Shown: positions 1 through 10,787 of the stretch, in pieces | Position numbering within the stretch: position 1 is the first letter of the stretch | How the letters are laid out: each line of letters begins with the position of its first letter | Source of the DNA: Setophaga petechia | Taxonomy: Eukaryota; Chordata; Aves; Passeriformes; Parulidae | Direction of reading: 5' to 3' | DNA: 64,000 bases | Assembly (NCBI GenBank): GCA_024362935.1 | Contig: JANCRA010000065.1 | Location: forward strand, 868,001-932,000 | Made by a program: the position numbers and the translations under genes | Notes under the pieces: model-generated | What the model saw: only the letters and a program-made list of their open reading frames with translations | Told to the model about the DNA's origin: nothing | Databases searched by the model: none

Positions 1-727
1 AACTCTCGGTGTTCCCAGGTCCCAGTCCAGAGCAGGTTCAAGTGGGGCCAAAAAAAGGAAAGGAGAAACACTCCAGGAAGAAATCTGGACTGTTTAGCTA
101 AACTAACTAATGAGCAGAAGCAAAAGCAAAGCAGGAGCGAGAGCAGAACAAAAAGCCAAGCAAAAAGCAAAAGCAGCACCATGTACTGCCCCATCTGTGT
201 GTCCCACCAGCCACGGGGGAGCGGCTGATAAGAAACCAAAACAAAACTTTCACTCTTCAGAGCCAGTCTCAAAGGCACAGAACATGATATCCAGCATAAA
301 CAGAGCACATGAATGGGGACACAAAGCACCATAACGTCACCCTAGGACAAGCTGTCAGCTCCAGCTGCAGGCAGGCCTGGAGACCCTTTGGTTTTGGTTA
401 CAGTGCATTCTATACTTTTCTTTGCTGAACATCTTAATACAGTAGAACCAATCTATACCCTTACTGTTACCTATAGCCTATCAAAACTCCTATAATTACC
501 ATATTGATGTTACTACTCTCCAATCACTAAAAGTCAGTACATTACACCTTAAGCTAGAAGTTGTTTTTCAGTTTTCTTCCAGTGGAAAATTCTGAGACCT
601 TTTTTCTACTTGCAATATCGACAGTCTTGTTTGCTTGTGCTATCTTTTTGCTTGGTAAAAACATCTTCTTGTTTGGGGTGGGTTTATCCTTTGCTCTAAG
701 CCATAAAAACCCCTTCTAACTAACGCA
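1..727 (-). repeat. Family I ERV, 3' LTR (partial, copy 1)
   Basis: Nearly the same sequence as 53,862-54,584 in copy 3, where the whole LTR can be delimited. The window starts inside it, so the U5 end is missing. Read on the minus strand, the LTR begins at 727 with TGCGTTAG directly after a purine-rich stretch that follows the env stop. It contains no gene; short open frames here are chance. Confidence 0.7.
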
Positions 728-761
728 CCCTTTGTCTCCTTGGTTAGCCAGTAAGACTGGC

Positions 762-2155
762 TCAGCAATTCTTTTCTTCTATATCAAAACTTGCTTCCAT
801 CTCTATTCCTTCATCAGACTCCACATTTAAAAATCTTTCTGTTAAGCATACATATCTGTGAGACTTTCTTGTCAAACTTTCTTCCTTCCCAACATCTCCC
901 CCATTCTGATGAACAAAAAAGATGCTGGAAACTGTCTTATTCATCATTCTCTGCACACATTGAAGTGCACAGGGTACCACTACCATAATTCCAATTATCA
1001 CCACTAACACAATCAAGCCTCACTTACAAAGTTCCTTCAGCCAAGTTGCAACGCTCCAACCATCAAACTGTCTTACCAAGATGGATCATCTGTTGTAATT
1101 TGGTCAGCTACATCTTTTAAGTTTTGCAGCTGTTTATGAATTGAAGCAGAATGATCAGACAAATTCATACAACACAATCCTTCAAAATCTTCACAGCCAT
1201 GCCCATCTGCTAGTAAAAGAAAGTCAACAGCAGCTCTGTTTTGTGAAGTGGCATGTCTGACTGCCTCTTCATCTGTCAGCAAATCACTAATTATGGTAGA
1301 GGTGGCATTTACTTCTTTACTGAACCAACACCCTAATTTGTTTAACTGTTTCAATGCAATTGCAGAACTTAGCTGAGGCAAAAAAATGCTTGTAACAATT
1401 GATTTTCCAGAGTTCCAGGGGTGAAACTCACTATCGCAGTTGCTGTCATCATGATGCCCTAAGGAAGATCTTATTTTTCTATTTTTCTTTTTGATTGCTT
1501 TTTTGACACTGGGAGCAATTACTGTAAGTTGTCCCAGTGCACAAGGACCACCATCTATTTTTGAGGGGATACCTTACCAAGCCCTGTCTTCACAGATGAG
1601 CCAAATTCCTTTAGGAAATTGAATTGGAAGTTTGTTAAACAATCTGTATGAGGTTCATCATATCTAAGAAGCTTAGTTTGATTACATGAAGAAGTCATAT
1701 TGCTATAAACTGGGTGATAAGGAGTAACATTTAAATGTGGCCCATTTCTTCCTACAAAATGAAACCAATAACAAGTGTCCATAGTTAGTGAGCCTAAAAT
1801 TTCTAATTCTTGAAGGTCAGATTTATCAACTTTAAAATTATCAATAGAAGTTTGGTGTCTCGGGCTGGGAGTTGGGGAAATGTGATGATCATCATATGGC
1901 CAATATTCCTCAAAAGAAACATTATCAAAACCCTCTGGGAAAGGAACTCCAACTAAACAAGTTGAAAAAGGTTTATCAGGGCAAGTGTTCGATAAGCAAA
2001 CGGTGTCAGAGCCTGCAGACTTGGCTAAAGAAACCCAAACATTTGTTTTTGGTTGAGTTACAGGTAAAGCTTCACTGCAAAGATAAAACTAAAAAGTTAA
2101 AACCAGCATGCACCAGTGCCACTAATAATACAATTCCATTCTTTTCTTGATCCAT
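762..2155 (-). pseudogene. Family I env remnant (copy 1)
   Basis: Broken retroviral envelope gene on the minus strand. It starts at an ATG at 2,155 with a hydrophobic leader, but a stop follows within about 30 codons. Pieces of surface subunit are readable at 1,555-1,782. Transmembrane-subunit pieces at 1,073-1,381 show the immunosuppressive-type heptad block and a CX6CC motif. The membrane anchor and cytoplasmic tail are at 762-1,016. The TM part resembles the alpharetrovirus type. Several frame changes and stops separate the pieces, so no full Env can be made. Copies 2 and 3 carry the same arrangement, showing duplication after insertion. Confidence 0.8.
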
Positions 2156-2282
2156 TTCTGGCAGACAGTTTTCTCTGAGTGGTTCTGTGTAGTTCACGTT
2201 TGGGTGCCCGTCTCTCGGCTCCCACTCACAGGGTCACTGGCTGGTGCAGAAGTAGCCACGGGCTTTGATGGGTGGTATGATT

Positions 2283-4095
2283 TCACTGTTTTGCTGGAAT
2301 CCACTCGAGTCCTGTATCTGTAGAAATACACGAAAAACCCTTGCCCCATGTCATAAGCTCAAATGGTCCCTCTATTTTTCCTGATTCTAGATTTTTCATT
2401 AAAACTGGGGGGTGTTCCTTCAGTTTTGCTTTTTTGTTGTTCTTGAAATGCCTGTAATTAGCTTCTGCAGAGCTATTCAAAAAGTTATAAACATACAAAG
2501 CCCTATTCAGCCTCCTCTGAGGTGTATCCTGGGCTCCCCCCCTTTTTGTGGATCTAAAATGTGTTTTAGAGTTTGATGTGTTCTTTCCACCGTTCCCTGA
2601 CCTGTAGGAGAGTAGGGAATACCAAATGTATGGCAAACACCCCAGTGATTTAAAAATGTGGTCAATTCTTGTGAAGCATATGAAGGACTATTACCAGTTT
2701 TAATTTCTTGAGGGACACCCAGTGAGGAAAATGCTTGTGAAAAATGCTGGCAAACATGCTTAGCTGTTTCTCCTGTATGTACAGACGCAAAAACTGCTTT
2801 TGGAAATGTATCAATAGAGACATGGATATTTTTAAATTTCCCAAAGGAAGGGTACTTTGTGACACCTGTTTGCCACTTCTGAAAACTCTCCAACCCCCTT
2901 GGGTTGGTTGCCTCTGTAGAAGGGATAGGTTGAACTAGCTGGCAGTCAGGGCAATCCCATACAATGGCTTGTGCTTGCTCTAGGGAGATGTGAAAATCTC
3001 GTCTGATCACCCATGCATTTTGGTGAAAAAAGGCATGACTCAATTTAGCTTGTTCAACAATGTCAGGCAAGGGAGCTGCAGGAAGCACAGACATGCAGCC
3101 TTTCCTGTCTCCTGCAGCTCCCTCATCACACGCTGCTGATGCCAGTGCATCAGCTCCTGCATTCCCTTCTGCCATAAATCCTGGGAGACCAGAGTGAGCT
3201 CTAATGTGAGCAACAAAGGAAGGATTAGTCCTGTGTAACAAAATTTGATCAAGACAGGCAAGCCAAAGACACAAGTTGTCATTGCCAACATCTTTTAAAA
3301 CAGACCCTTCAATTCTCTTAACAATGTTAGCAACATATGCAGAATCAGTGAATAAGTTAAAAGGTTCTGGGAAGAGCTGAAATGCTCTTACAACTGCAGC
3401 CAATTCAACAATCTGAGGAGAACCTTCAACTTTTTCAATGTCTTGTTCCCAGGATGTAGTGTTTTTATTTTGCCAGGTAACTACTGCCTTGTGTGTTTGT
3501 CCTGACCCATCATGAAGAGAGTAACTGCATCTAAAGGTTCTTCACTGATAAGGGGTTTCTCTTTGTAGCATAATTTAGCTTTGATCACTTTGTGTGTTGG
3601 ATAAAGAATAGAGCAAACACCTGGAAAATCTAACAAGGCATACAGTAAATCTTCTGACTTTTGCATGGACCAATCAAAACAGGATTTAATCATAGGTAAA
3701 TAGATGATTTTAAATTCACAACCTGCTATGGCAAGAAGCCTTGCCCTGCCCTTAATGACAATTTGAGAAATCATCTCTAAAGGTGTGAAGATTGTCTTTG
3801 GTGCCCTGTAAGAAAGAAAAACCCATTCAATTATTAAAAAAGATCATTTTGAGAGGAGTCCCACTGGAAGATGAGGCCATGCAGTCTCAGCGTTTCTCCT
3901 AGAACTGCAAGGAAAAAAGGTTTATCTGGAGCATAACTATGTGCTTGTCTATTTTGCAGAGCATCAGTAATTTTCTCCAAAGCCTTGCTAGCTTCAGGAG
4001 CAGGAGATCTGGGGGATGATTTTTTGGCTCTTTCACTGTTTTTTGTTGCCCAGCGATGAGATGCAGGTCCCGCTGGTTTAAGAGAGTCAACTTCT
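2283..4095 (-). pseudogene. Family I pol remnant: RT connection, RNase H, integrase (copy 1)
   Basis: Betaretrovirus-like pol, truncated at its 5' side: the RT fingers and palm with the catalytic box are absent. From 4,095 downwards come the RT connection region (3,481-3,774 in a second frame), RNase H with a DGSG start near 3,520 and the TDSAYV box, then integrase with its HHCC zinc site, first catalytic Asp and catalytic Glu. The second catalytic Asp is replaced by Gly (KTGNSP). Frame changes lie near 3,530 and at a C-run at 2,537-2,544, after which the integrase tail continues at 2,283-2,520. The same 5' truncation point is seen in copies 2 and 3. Non-functional. Confidence 0.88.
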
Positions 4096-4102
4096 GATTT
4101 CT

Positions 4103-4469
4103 GTGCACCTTGGCCACGGAGCCCACACCGGCCCCGCCGTGCAGGTCGGAGCCCCGCGGGGCCGGGCACGGGGCAGGCTGGGACAGCGGTGCCAGGGCCG
4201 GGCACGGGGCAGGCTGGGACAGCGGTGCCAGGGCTGGGAATGGGGCACCGAGGGTGTGGCTGCTGCTGGGGGACGAGGAGGAGGGAGGGAAGGGCAGGGA
4301 TAGAGGGGGAGGAGGAGGCGGGGTCAGGAGGGAGGAGGAGGGGGGATGGAAGAGAAGGGGGAGGAAGAGGAGGGACAAAGGAGCATCAATAAAAGAAGAA
4401 AACCACGCGGTCGACCCTTCCTGAATTTGCAGCTCCGACCTGTGGGATCATTGCCCTCCCGTCGCGCAG
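4103..4469 (+). other. GC-rich leader exon of ZNF unit 1 (distal), ends in a splice donor
   Basis: A GC-rich block beginning right at the truncated ERV edge. It ends at CGCAG followed by GTGAGC at 4,470, a good splice donor. The same block ends with CGCAG/GTAAGC in units 2 (44,925) and 3 (58,364). A related block with donor stands closer to the zinc-finger exons at 14,670. I read it as the 5' untranslated first exon and CpG promoter of the ZNF gene. Exon start is not determined; a possible acceptor (TTTGCAG) at about 4,424-4,430 could make it an internal exon. No conserved coding frame. Confidence 0.5.
4161..4232 (+). repeat. 36-bp tandem repeat, two units
   Basis: Two consecutive 36-bp units starting GCCGGGCACGGGG. 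Unit 2 of the duplication has one copy (44,652-44,687) and unit 3 has three (58,019-58,126), so this is a length-variable minisatellite inside the leader block. Confidence 0.85.
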
Positions 4470-5789
4470 GTGAGCGGGGAGGGGGAGCTCAGCTCAGATA
4501 TCCTGGGAGTTGCCTGGGTTGGGCTATTTATAACCTCCAGCATCCCGGGGAGATGGAAAAGGGGATCTTTTCGGATCGCTGGGTCTCCCAGCAGCCTGGG
4601 CGGGGCGGGCACCGAGGAGAAGGGGGACCCCCAGTCCAAGTGTGACCCCAGCAGCTGGGACAGGGGGAACCTCCCCGGGCACCTGCGGGATGGGGCCGAT
4701 GCTCCCGGGTTCCGGAGTTCAGGCAGCGCCGGAGCCGCGCGATCCCGGCCGTCCTCTGCTCCCGCCGCTTCCTGCTGCCGCTCCGCCTCTTCCTCCCTCC
4801 CTCCTCCTCCTCCTCCTCCCCCGGGCCCGGAGTCCTCGCAGCCCGCGGGAGGGGCGGGGATGGAGCCGGGACAGGTCGGAACGGAGCGAGGGCTGGGGGC
4901 GATGGCAGCAGCGGGAGTGACTGGGCTGTACTGGGATCATGCTGGGAGCAGCTCCCGGGTGACTGAGTTCTACTGGGACCGTACTGGGATCACACTGGGA
5001 GTGAGGAGGAGCAGCGCGATGGCTCCAGCGCTGGGGCTGGGGGCAGCGAGAGCTGACGGGGACCCCCGGCGCCGGGACTCTCTGATCGCCCATCCCGGAG
5101 CACCGGGGGAGGCCCTGAACCCCCATTCCTGGGTGCCGGGATCCCCCCGTACCCCCATTCCCGGGCATGGGATCCACCTGCACCCCCTTATCCGGCACCA
5201 ACACCCCCCGCACCCCCTTCCCGGCCATCCCGTCTCTCCCAGCACCCAGAGCCCCCTTTTCCTTCCCCCAGAGACCCCCTGGACCCCAATTCCTGCCTTT
5301 CCCAGCCCCCAGCCCCTCCTCTCCTCAACACCGAGGACACCCGGGACCCCTATTCCCAGTTTTTCCGGGTTTTCCCACATTTGCTGGGAATGGGAAACAC
5401 CGGGGACCCTTGGAGCTCCCTTTCCTGGATGCAGGAACCCCCTTAGCCCAGCCCGTTCCCCCTCTGCCCACCGCAGCCTCCCCTTTTCTCAGTCCTGGAA
5501 CCCCCAAACCCCGTTCCCTGCTCTCCCAGCTCTCCCTTTGGTTCCCCCCTTTGTTCCCCCGTGTCCCCCCAGCCCCCAAATCTCGGTCTCCCCCCAGTTC
5601 TCCTGTCCCTGCGTTCCCTGTCCGTGGCGCTGTCGGAGCCCGGCCCGGGGTTCCCCCAGTTGGTGTCCATGGGGTCCCTGGCTGGGATCCCTTTCCAGCG
5701 GGATCTGGGCACAGCCAGAGCCGGCACCACAAGCGGCACCAGCACGGGGCCCCCGGGGAGCTGCCACTGCTGCAGCTGCATCCTGCCAT
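4470..5789 (+). other. ZNF unit 1 intron, GC-rich part
   Basis: C- and G-rich intron with long but chance open frames on both strands. It holds a CCT/CTT-rich tract at about 4,788-4,822 and, at 4,915-5,015, a short run of ACTGGGA-type repeats in the opposite orientation to the large array that follows. No conserved protein or RNA gene is seen. Units 2 and 3 carry the same sequence with small indels that would break any reading frame. Confidence 0.6.
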
Positions 5790-7560
5790 TCCATTTGCTC
5801 CCAGTTGCTCCCAGTGGCTGCGCAGTCGGCTCCCAGCATGCGCCTGGCAGCTCCCAGCACCCCCCAGACAGGGACTAATCACACCCCCTACAATCCGAGT
5901 CCGATTGTAGCTACTCCCAGTATGATCCCAGTCACTCCCAGTATGATGCCACTCACTCCCAATATGATCCCGGTCACTCCTTGTCTTATCCTGGTCTCTT
6001 GTAGTGTAACTCCAGTCACTCCCAGTATGATCCCGGTCACTCCCTGTATTATCCTGGTCTCTTGTAGTGTAACTCAAATCACTCCCAGTCACTCCCAGAA
6101 TGATGCCAGTGCCCCCAGTGTGATCCCAGTTGCTCCCTGTCAATGCCAGCATGACCCCAGGAGCCTCCAGTATGACCCCAGTGACTCCCGGTCTCTCCCA
6201 GTTTATCCCAGTCACCTGCAGAATGCTCCCAGTCACTCCCAGTTCCTCCCAGTTGCCTTCAGCATGATTCCAGTCCTCACAGCAACTCCCAGTCAATCCC
6301 AGTATGATTCCAAGCACCCTCAGTGTTATCCCGGTCTCACCCAGCATGGATCCAACTGCTCCCACTGTCATCCCAGTATGATCCCAGTTGCCTCCAGTAT
6401 AGTTCCACTTGTTCCCAGTTCCTTCCAGCATGATCCCAGTTGTCCCTAGAATAGTCCCAGTCCCTCTCAGCATGGTCCAACTCACTCCCACTTGCCCCCA
6501 GCATGGTCCCAGCTGTTCCCAGTGTGCTTCCAGTCCCCCCAGTATGGTCACAGACACTCCCAGCACATCCCAGTTGGCCTAGTACAGTTCTAGTTAGCTC
6601 AGAATGATCCCAGTCTTTCCCAGTTCCTCCCAGTTGCCTCCAGCATGATCCCAGTTTCTGGCAGTTGCCCAAAGTGTGTTCCCAGTGGCTCCCAGGATGA
6701 CCCCAGCAGGAGCAGTAGTCACTTCCAGTATGGTTCCAGTCACCCCCAGTATGACCCCAGTCAGTCCCCTATACTCGCAGCATAATTGCAGTCATGCTCA
6801 GAGTGACTGCCTGGCACTCCCAGTGTGGGCCCAGTTGCTCCCAGTCACTTCCAGTATGGTTCCAGTCAGAGCCAGAACCTTCCCAGTCACTCCCAGAATG
6901 ATCCCAGCCATTTCCCATAGGATCCCAGTATGACCCCAGCATGGGCACAGCCGCTCCCATGATCATCCAGTGTGGTTCCAGTTGCTCCCATTTAGCCCCA
7001 GTGTGGTTTCAGTCTCTCCCAGTGTATCCCAGTTGCTCCCAGCATGTTCCCAGTCACTGCCAGTTGCCCTGAGTTGCTTCCAGCCTGATTCCAGTTGCTC
7101 ACAGCCACTCCCTGTCACCCTCAGTGCAGTCCCAGTGGTTGCCAGTATGATCCAGTATGATGCCAGTCACTCCCAGCATTGGCCAGCTTCTCCTACTGTG
7201 ATCCCAGTAGGATCCCAGTAGGATCCCAGTAGCCTCTAGGACGGTTCCAGTCACTCCCTGTTCCTCCCAGTGTGATCCCAGTTGTCCCTAGTATAGTCCC
7301 AGGTACTACATAGATGATCCCAGCCCCTGCCAGCAGGGTCCCAGTCATGCCCAGTTGTCCCCAGTGTACACCCAGTCATTCCCACTCGCTCCCAGGTACC
7401 CCCAGCATGGGGTGCCAGTTCTTCCCAGCATGGTCCCACCTGTTCCCAGTGTGGTTCCAGTCCCCTGAGTATGCTTAACAGACATTCCCGGTATATCCCA
7501 GTGTCCCTCAGCATGCACACAATCATTCCCAGTCACTCCCAGTACAAACCAGTCCCAGTG
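5790..7560 (+). repeat. TCCCAGT-phased minisatellite, unit 1
   Basis: About 1.7 kb of degenerate tandem repeats built on TCCCAGT spaced by 7, 14 or 21 bp, with frequent variants such as CAGTATGATCCCAGT. It lies in the intron between the leader exon and ZNF exons. The homologous arrays in units 2 and 3 differ in length. Open frames across it are by-products of the repeat period. Confidence 0.9.
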
Positions 7561-7620
7561 CTGCCACTGCTGGGATCCCCCAGCCCTGTGTGCGTTCCCC
7601 CCTGGCGGATGTGCCGAGAG

Positions 7621-7914
7621 TGTCGCTATCAGACACAAAGGAACACGAGCACAGACCTCTTTGAAGGTGAAGGAAAAAAAGGAAGTTTTATTTTCTGACT
7701 CCTATATTTATAGTTTTACAAAGGTGACAGAGGATTGGAGGGTGACAGTGACACCTCTCCAATGACACTGGCTACAACAACAGTCCATCAATTCTCTCCT
7801 CCTCCATCAAAGGAATGTGAACAACAAGTTATTTACAAGAAAGTGTGTGATAAAGTTCCTTAAAAGAACGTCAACATCAGAAGGCCTTGAGAATCTTAAA
7901 AAACCAGGGCGACA
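7621..7914 (-). repeat. Family II ERV 3' LTR
   Basis: 294-bp LTR with ends TGTCG...CGACA. Its partner at 13,871-14,164 is the same length and differs at about eight positions by eye (near 2.7%). On the minus strand TATAAATA lies at 7,705-7,712 and AATAAA at 7,687-7,692. The flanks CCGAGAG (7,614-7,620) and CCGAGAG (14,165-14,171) form a direct repeat. Confidence 0.95.
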
Positions 7915-7991
7915 TCTCACCCTTTTCTGTTTAAAAAAAAAGAAAAAAGGAAAAGAAAATGAACAATGCAAAAAGGAAGCATGAACGATGT

Positions 7992-8783
7992 TCAGTGTCC
8001 ATTTGCAGAGGAATCATCAGAGTGATCACTCTCATCATCTGCATCCAAGTCATCGCTCAATGATTCACCCGCCTGATGCCTTTCAGGTTGGTCACGGTTT
8101 CCATCCTGCTCGTCGGCTGGATTCTGTCTCTGCGGTCGCAGGTCAGGGCGAACACTTTTCGAAGGTACCCAGCGTACCCCAGTATCTGTGGATACACAAG
8201 CATACCCGCGCCCCAAAGCGATAAGGTCATAGTGACCTTCCCACTGTTTGGTGACTAAATTCCGCACCTGAACCTTTGCCCGAGGCTGATGTGCCTCGTC
8301 CGCAGCCTGCAACGAGAGATGGTGATTCAAAATGACAGGGTTATCTGAGTTCTGTGGCACAGTGAGATGATTAATTGTGCACAAAGCTTTTGCCAACCGA
8401 CTTTGCGGGGTTTCACCCTGCATTCCCCGTTTTTGTTTTTGAAGAACTCGCTTCAGAGTACCACGAGCGCATTCCACAATAGCCTGACCAGTTGGAGAAT
8501 GAGGGATACCAAACTTGTGTGAGACACCCCACAACTGCAGGAACTGCCGCACCTTTTGGGATGCGTAAGCAGGACCATTGTCGGTTTTCACAGCAGAAGG
8601 TATGCCCAGAACGGCAAAGGCCTGCCTCCAGTGGGCGAGGACATCACGGGCCTTCTCCCCAGTGTGAGCCGAAGCCCACATTGCAGAGGAGAACGTGTCC
8701 ACCGTGACATGCACATACTTGAACCGGCCAAACTCGGCAATCTGGGTGACATCGGTCTGCCAAAGCTCCAAGGCCCTAAGGCC
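7992..8783 (-). pseudogene. Family II pol, integrase part
   Basis: Integrase of a betaretrovirus-like provirus, in the same frame as the upstream RT/RNase H and separated from it by a single TGA codon at 8,784-8,786. The catalytic core shows the first Asp in a VDTFS context, the second in TDNGPAY and the Glu in IVECARG. The zinc-binding N-terminus lies just upstream of the stop. The C-terminus ends in an unusual acidic Asp/Ser-rich tail of about 25 residues. Only about 77 bp of A-rich DNA separates the stop from the LTR, so this element has no env. The nonsense codon makes a full Pol impossible without read-through. Confidence 0.9.
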
Positions 8784-10787
8784 TCAGGGGTTTACCCCTG
8801 CTGGCAAAGGCGGAGCAAGTGCATGGCAGTCATCACACGACTCAACAATGTCACGAGCCTCAGTTGGCGTCAGCTGAAACTGCTTCTGCAGGGTATGTGC
8901 ATTTTGGTGGAAAAAACCATGTGATGCCTTGACCTGCGCGAGTGTATCAGGCTGAGGCGCCACCCATGCTGGGTTAGCCAACTTGTCAGCCCTCGCGTTA
9001 CCTTCCACGATAAAGCCTGGCAAATCAGTGTGACTCCTCACATGCAGAACATAAAAAGGATGAACCCGGGCCTGAATAGCACACCACAAGGTCTTCAGTA
9101 AATGGAACAAGGCAGGATTACTGACCTCCTTCAAAACCGAATGACCCAACCGTTGTGCGATATCAGCCACATAGGCGGAATCCGTGACCAAGTTGAAAGG
9201 TTCCTGGGAAAATTTATCAAATGCCGTGACAGCAGCCCTCAATTCAACCAATTGGGCTGACCCATCCTCATGGCCTTCCAGAACCTGCCACTCAGATCCA
9301 TCCCGCCAGGTAACAATGGCCTTTCCTGTTTTCCCTGAACCGTCAGTGAAGACGGTGGGTCCTTGCACAGGTTCCTGACTATTTTTGGGCCGCAAAGAAA
9401 TTTGTGTAGACTTTGCCATATGCAGTAGCCTATGGCTGGGCAGATGATAAGTGATCTGCCCCGAAAAATTTTCCAGAGCACTTTGCAGGGACACGCTGTT
9501 TGCAAAGCTCCAGTCAAAATCCTCCCGTTGCACCGGGAGTATGATCTTTGCGGGATCCGCACCCATCAATTGCAAACACCGTTGCCGGCATTTGATTATC
9601 AAACGAGCAATCAGCTCAAACAATGCAGTTGCCGTCTTCTGCGGCTGATGGGGCAGGAAGACCCATTCCAGAACGTGGAAGGAATCAGACCATTTGTCAT
9701 TCCATTGGCCAATGATGCCTGTGGGATATGAACCTGGAGTGGTGATGAACACAGTGACATCAACGGAGGGATCAATGCGATAAACTTGGCAAGCCGAAAC
9801 AGCTCGCTGAACCACCTCCAGCGCCTCATGTGCCTCAGGGGTCAGTGTGCGAGGTGACTTTAAATCAGAGTCTCCTTTCAACAGATCATACAGAGGAGAC
9901 AGCTGCGCGTCGGTTAGTCCCAAATATGGACGTAACCAAGTGATGACACCTACCAATTTTTGAACATCATTCAGTGTCTTCACAGAATGCACAAATTGCA
10001 CCTCTTGGTGACGGATCGTCCGTTCCAGAATTTTTACCCCCAAGTACTTCCAAGGTGGTTGTTGTTGCACCTTTTCTGGAGCTACCTGCAGTCCATGAGT
10101 ATGCAAAGCATCGAGCAACCGAGGCTGAATCCTCAGCAGCTCATCCTGGGTGGATGCTGCCACCAAAATGTCGTCCATATAATGATACAGACGTGCATCA
10201 GGAAACTGCTTGCGAACTCCAGACAAGGCACGGGCCACATACCACTGGCATATGGCAGGAGAATTGCGCATTCCCTGAGGCAATGTCCTCCATTGATATC
10301 TCTGTGCAGGCTCAGCCTCATTAATTGCTGGCACCGATAAGGCAAACTTTGGTCTGTCATCGGGATGCAAAGGAATTGTAAAGAAACAATCCTTCAGATC
10401 CACAATGAGGACCGGCCAGTCTGCGGGAAGCATGGTAGGTGATGGCATGCCCACCTGCAATGTTCCCATGCTTTCCATCACGGCATTAATCTTTCGGAGG
10501 TCCTGCAACAACCTCCATTTCCCAGATTTCTTTTTTATACAGAAGACAGGAGTGTTCCAGGGACTGGAAGAAGGTTCCAAATGGCCCTGGTCCAGCTGCT
10601 CCTGCACCAGATTTCGAAGGGCGTCCAATTTATCTTTAGGAAGGGGCCACTGCTTTTCCCACAGAGGTTTGTCCACCAGCCACCGTATAGGAGGTGTTGG
10701 ACACTTTTCGCCCTTCACTGCAGTGGCCCCCATCAAAAATCCGTCCCGATGCGCACCCCCCAGACAGACAGAACATCCCTCCCCCAA
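8784..10787 (-). CDS. Family II pol: reverse transcriptase and RNase H
   Basis: About 667 open codons. RT motifs are in order: a VDLKDCFF palm box, LPQGMRNSP, and YMDD, all intact. The connection domain and RNase H follow, with TDGSG, a Glu in the ELRA context, TDSAYV and the final Asp after the HVRSH box. The frame ends inside the integrase zinc domain (HHCC residues visible) at a TGA. It starts in the -1 frame relative to the dUTPase-protease frame with 55 bp of overlap, as expected for betaretroviral ribosomal frameshifting, so it would be made only as Gag-Pro-Pol. Confidence 0.92.
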   Translation of the reverse strand: MGEGCSVCLGGAHRDGFLMGATAVKGEKCPTPPIRWLVDKPLWEKQWPLPKDKLDALRNLVQEQLDQGHLEPSSSPWNTPVFCIKKKSGKWRLLQDLRKINAVMESMGTLQVGMPSPTMLPADWPVLIVDLKDCFFTIPLHPDDRPKFALSVPAINEAEPAQRYQWRTLPQGMRNSPAICQWYVARALSGVRKQFPDARLYHYMDDILVAASTQDELLRIQPRLLDALHTHGLQVAPEKVQQQPPWKYLGVKILERTIRHQEVQFVHSVKTLNDVQKLVGVITWLRPYLGLTDAQLSPLYDLLKGDSDLKSPRTLTPEAHEALEVVQRAVSACQVYRIDPSVDVTVFITTPGSYPTGIIGQWNDKWSDSFHVLEWVFLPHQPQKTATALFELIARLIIKCRQRCLQLMGADPAKIILPVQREDFDWSFANSVSLQSALENFSGQITYHLPSHRLLHMAKSTQISLRPKNSQEPVQGPTVFTDGSGKTGKAIVTWRDGSEWQVLEGHEDGSAQLVELRAAVTAFDKFSQEPFNLVTDSAYVADIAQRLGHSVLKEVSNPALFHLLKTLWCAIQARVHPFYVLHVRSHTDLPGFIVEGNARADKLANPAWVAPQPDTLAQVKASHGFFHQNAHTLQKQFQLTPTEARDIVESCDDCHALAPPLPAGVNP

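Noticed and set aside
4470..6449. 659-codon plus-strand open frame
   Set aside because: Lies in GC-rich intron and minisatellite; low-complexity Pro/Ser product; the homologous regions of units 2 and 3 have frame-breaking indels.
5325..6566. 413-codon minus-strand open frame rich in Gly, Thr and Trp
   Set aside because: Product of the TCCCAGT-phased repeat read in antisense; the repeat period keeps all frames open.
5790..7560. CRISPR-like array of direct repeats
   Set aside because: Repeats are degenerate with no constant spacer, and the context is vertebrate: a minisatellite.
7915..7991. Possible missed env of family II
   Set aside because: Only 77 bp of A-rich sequence between integrase stop and LTR.
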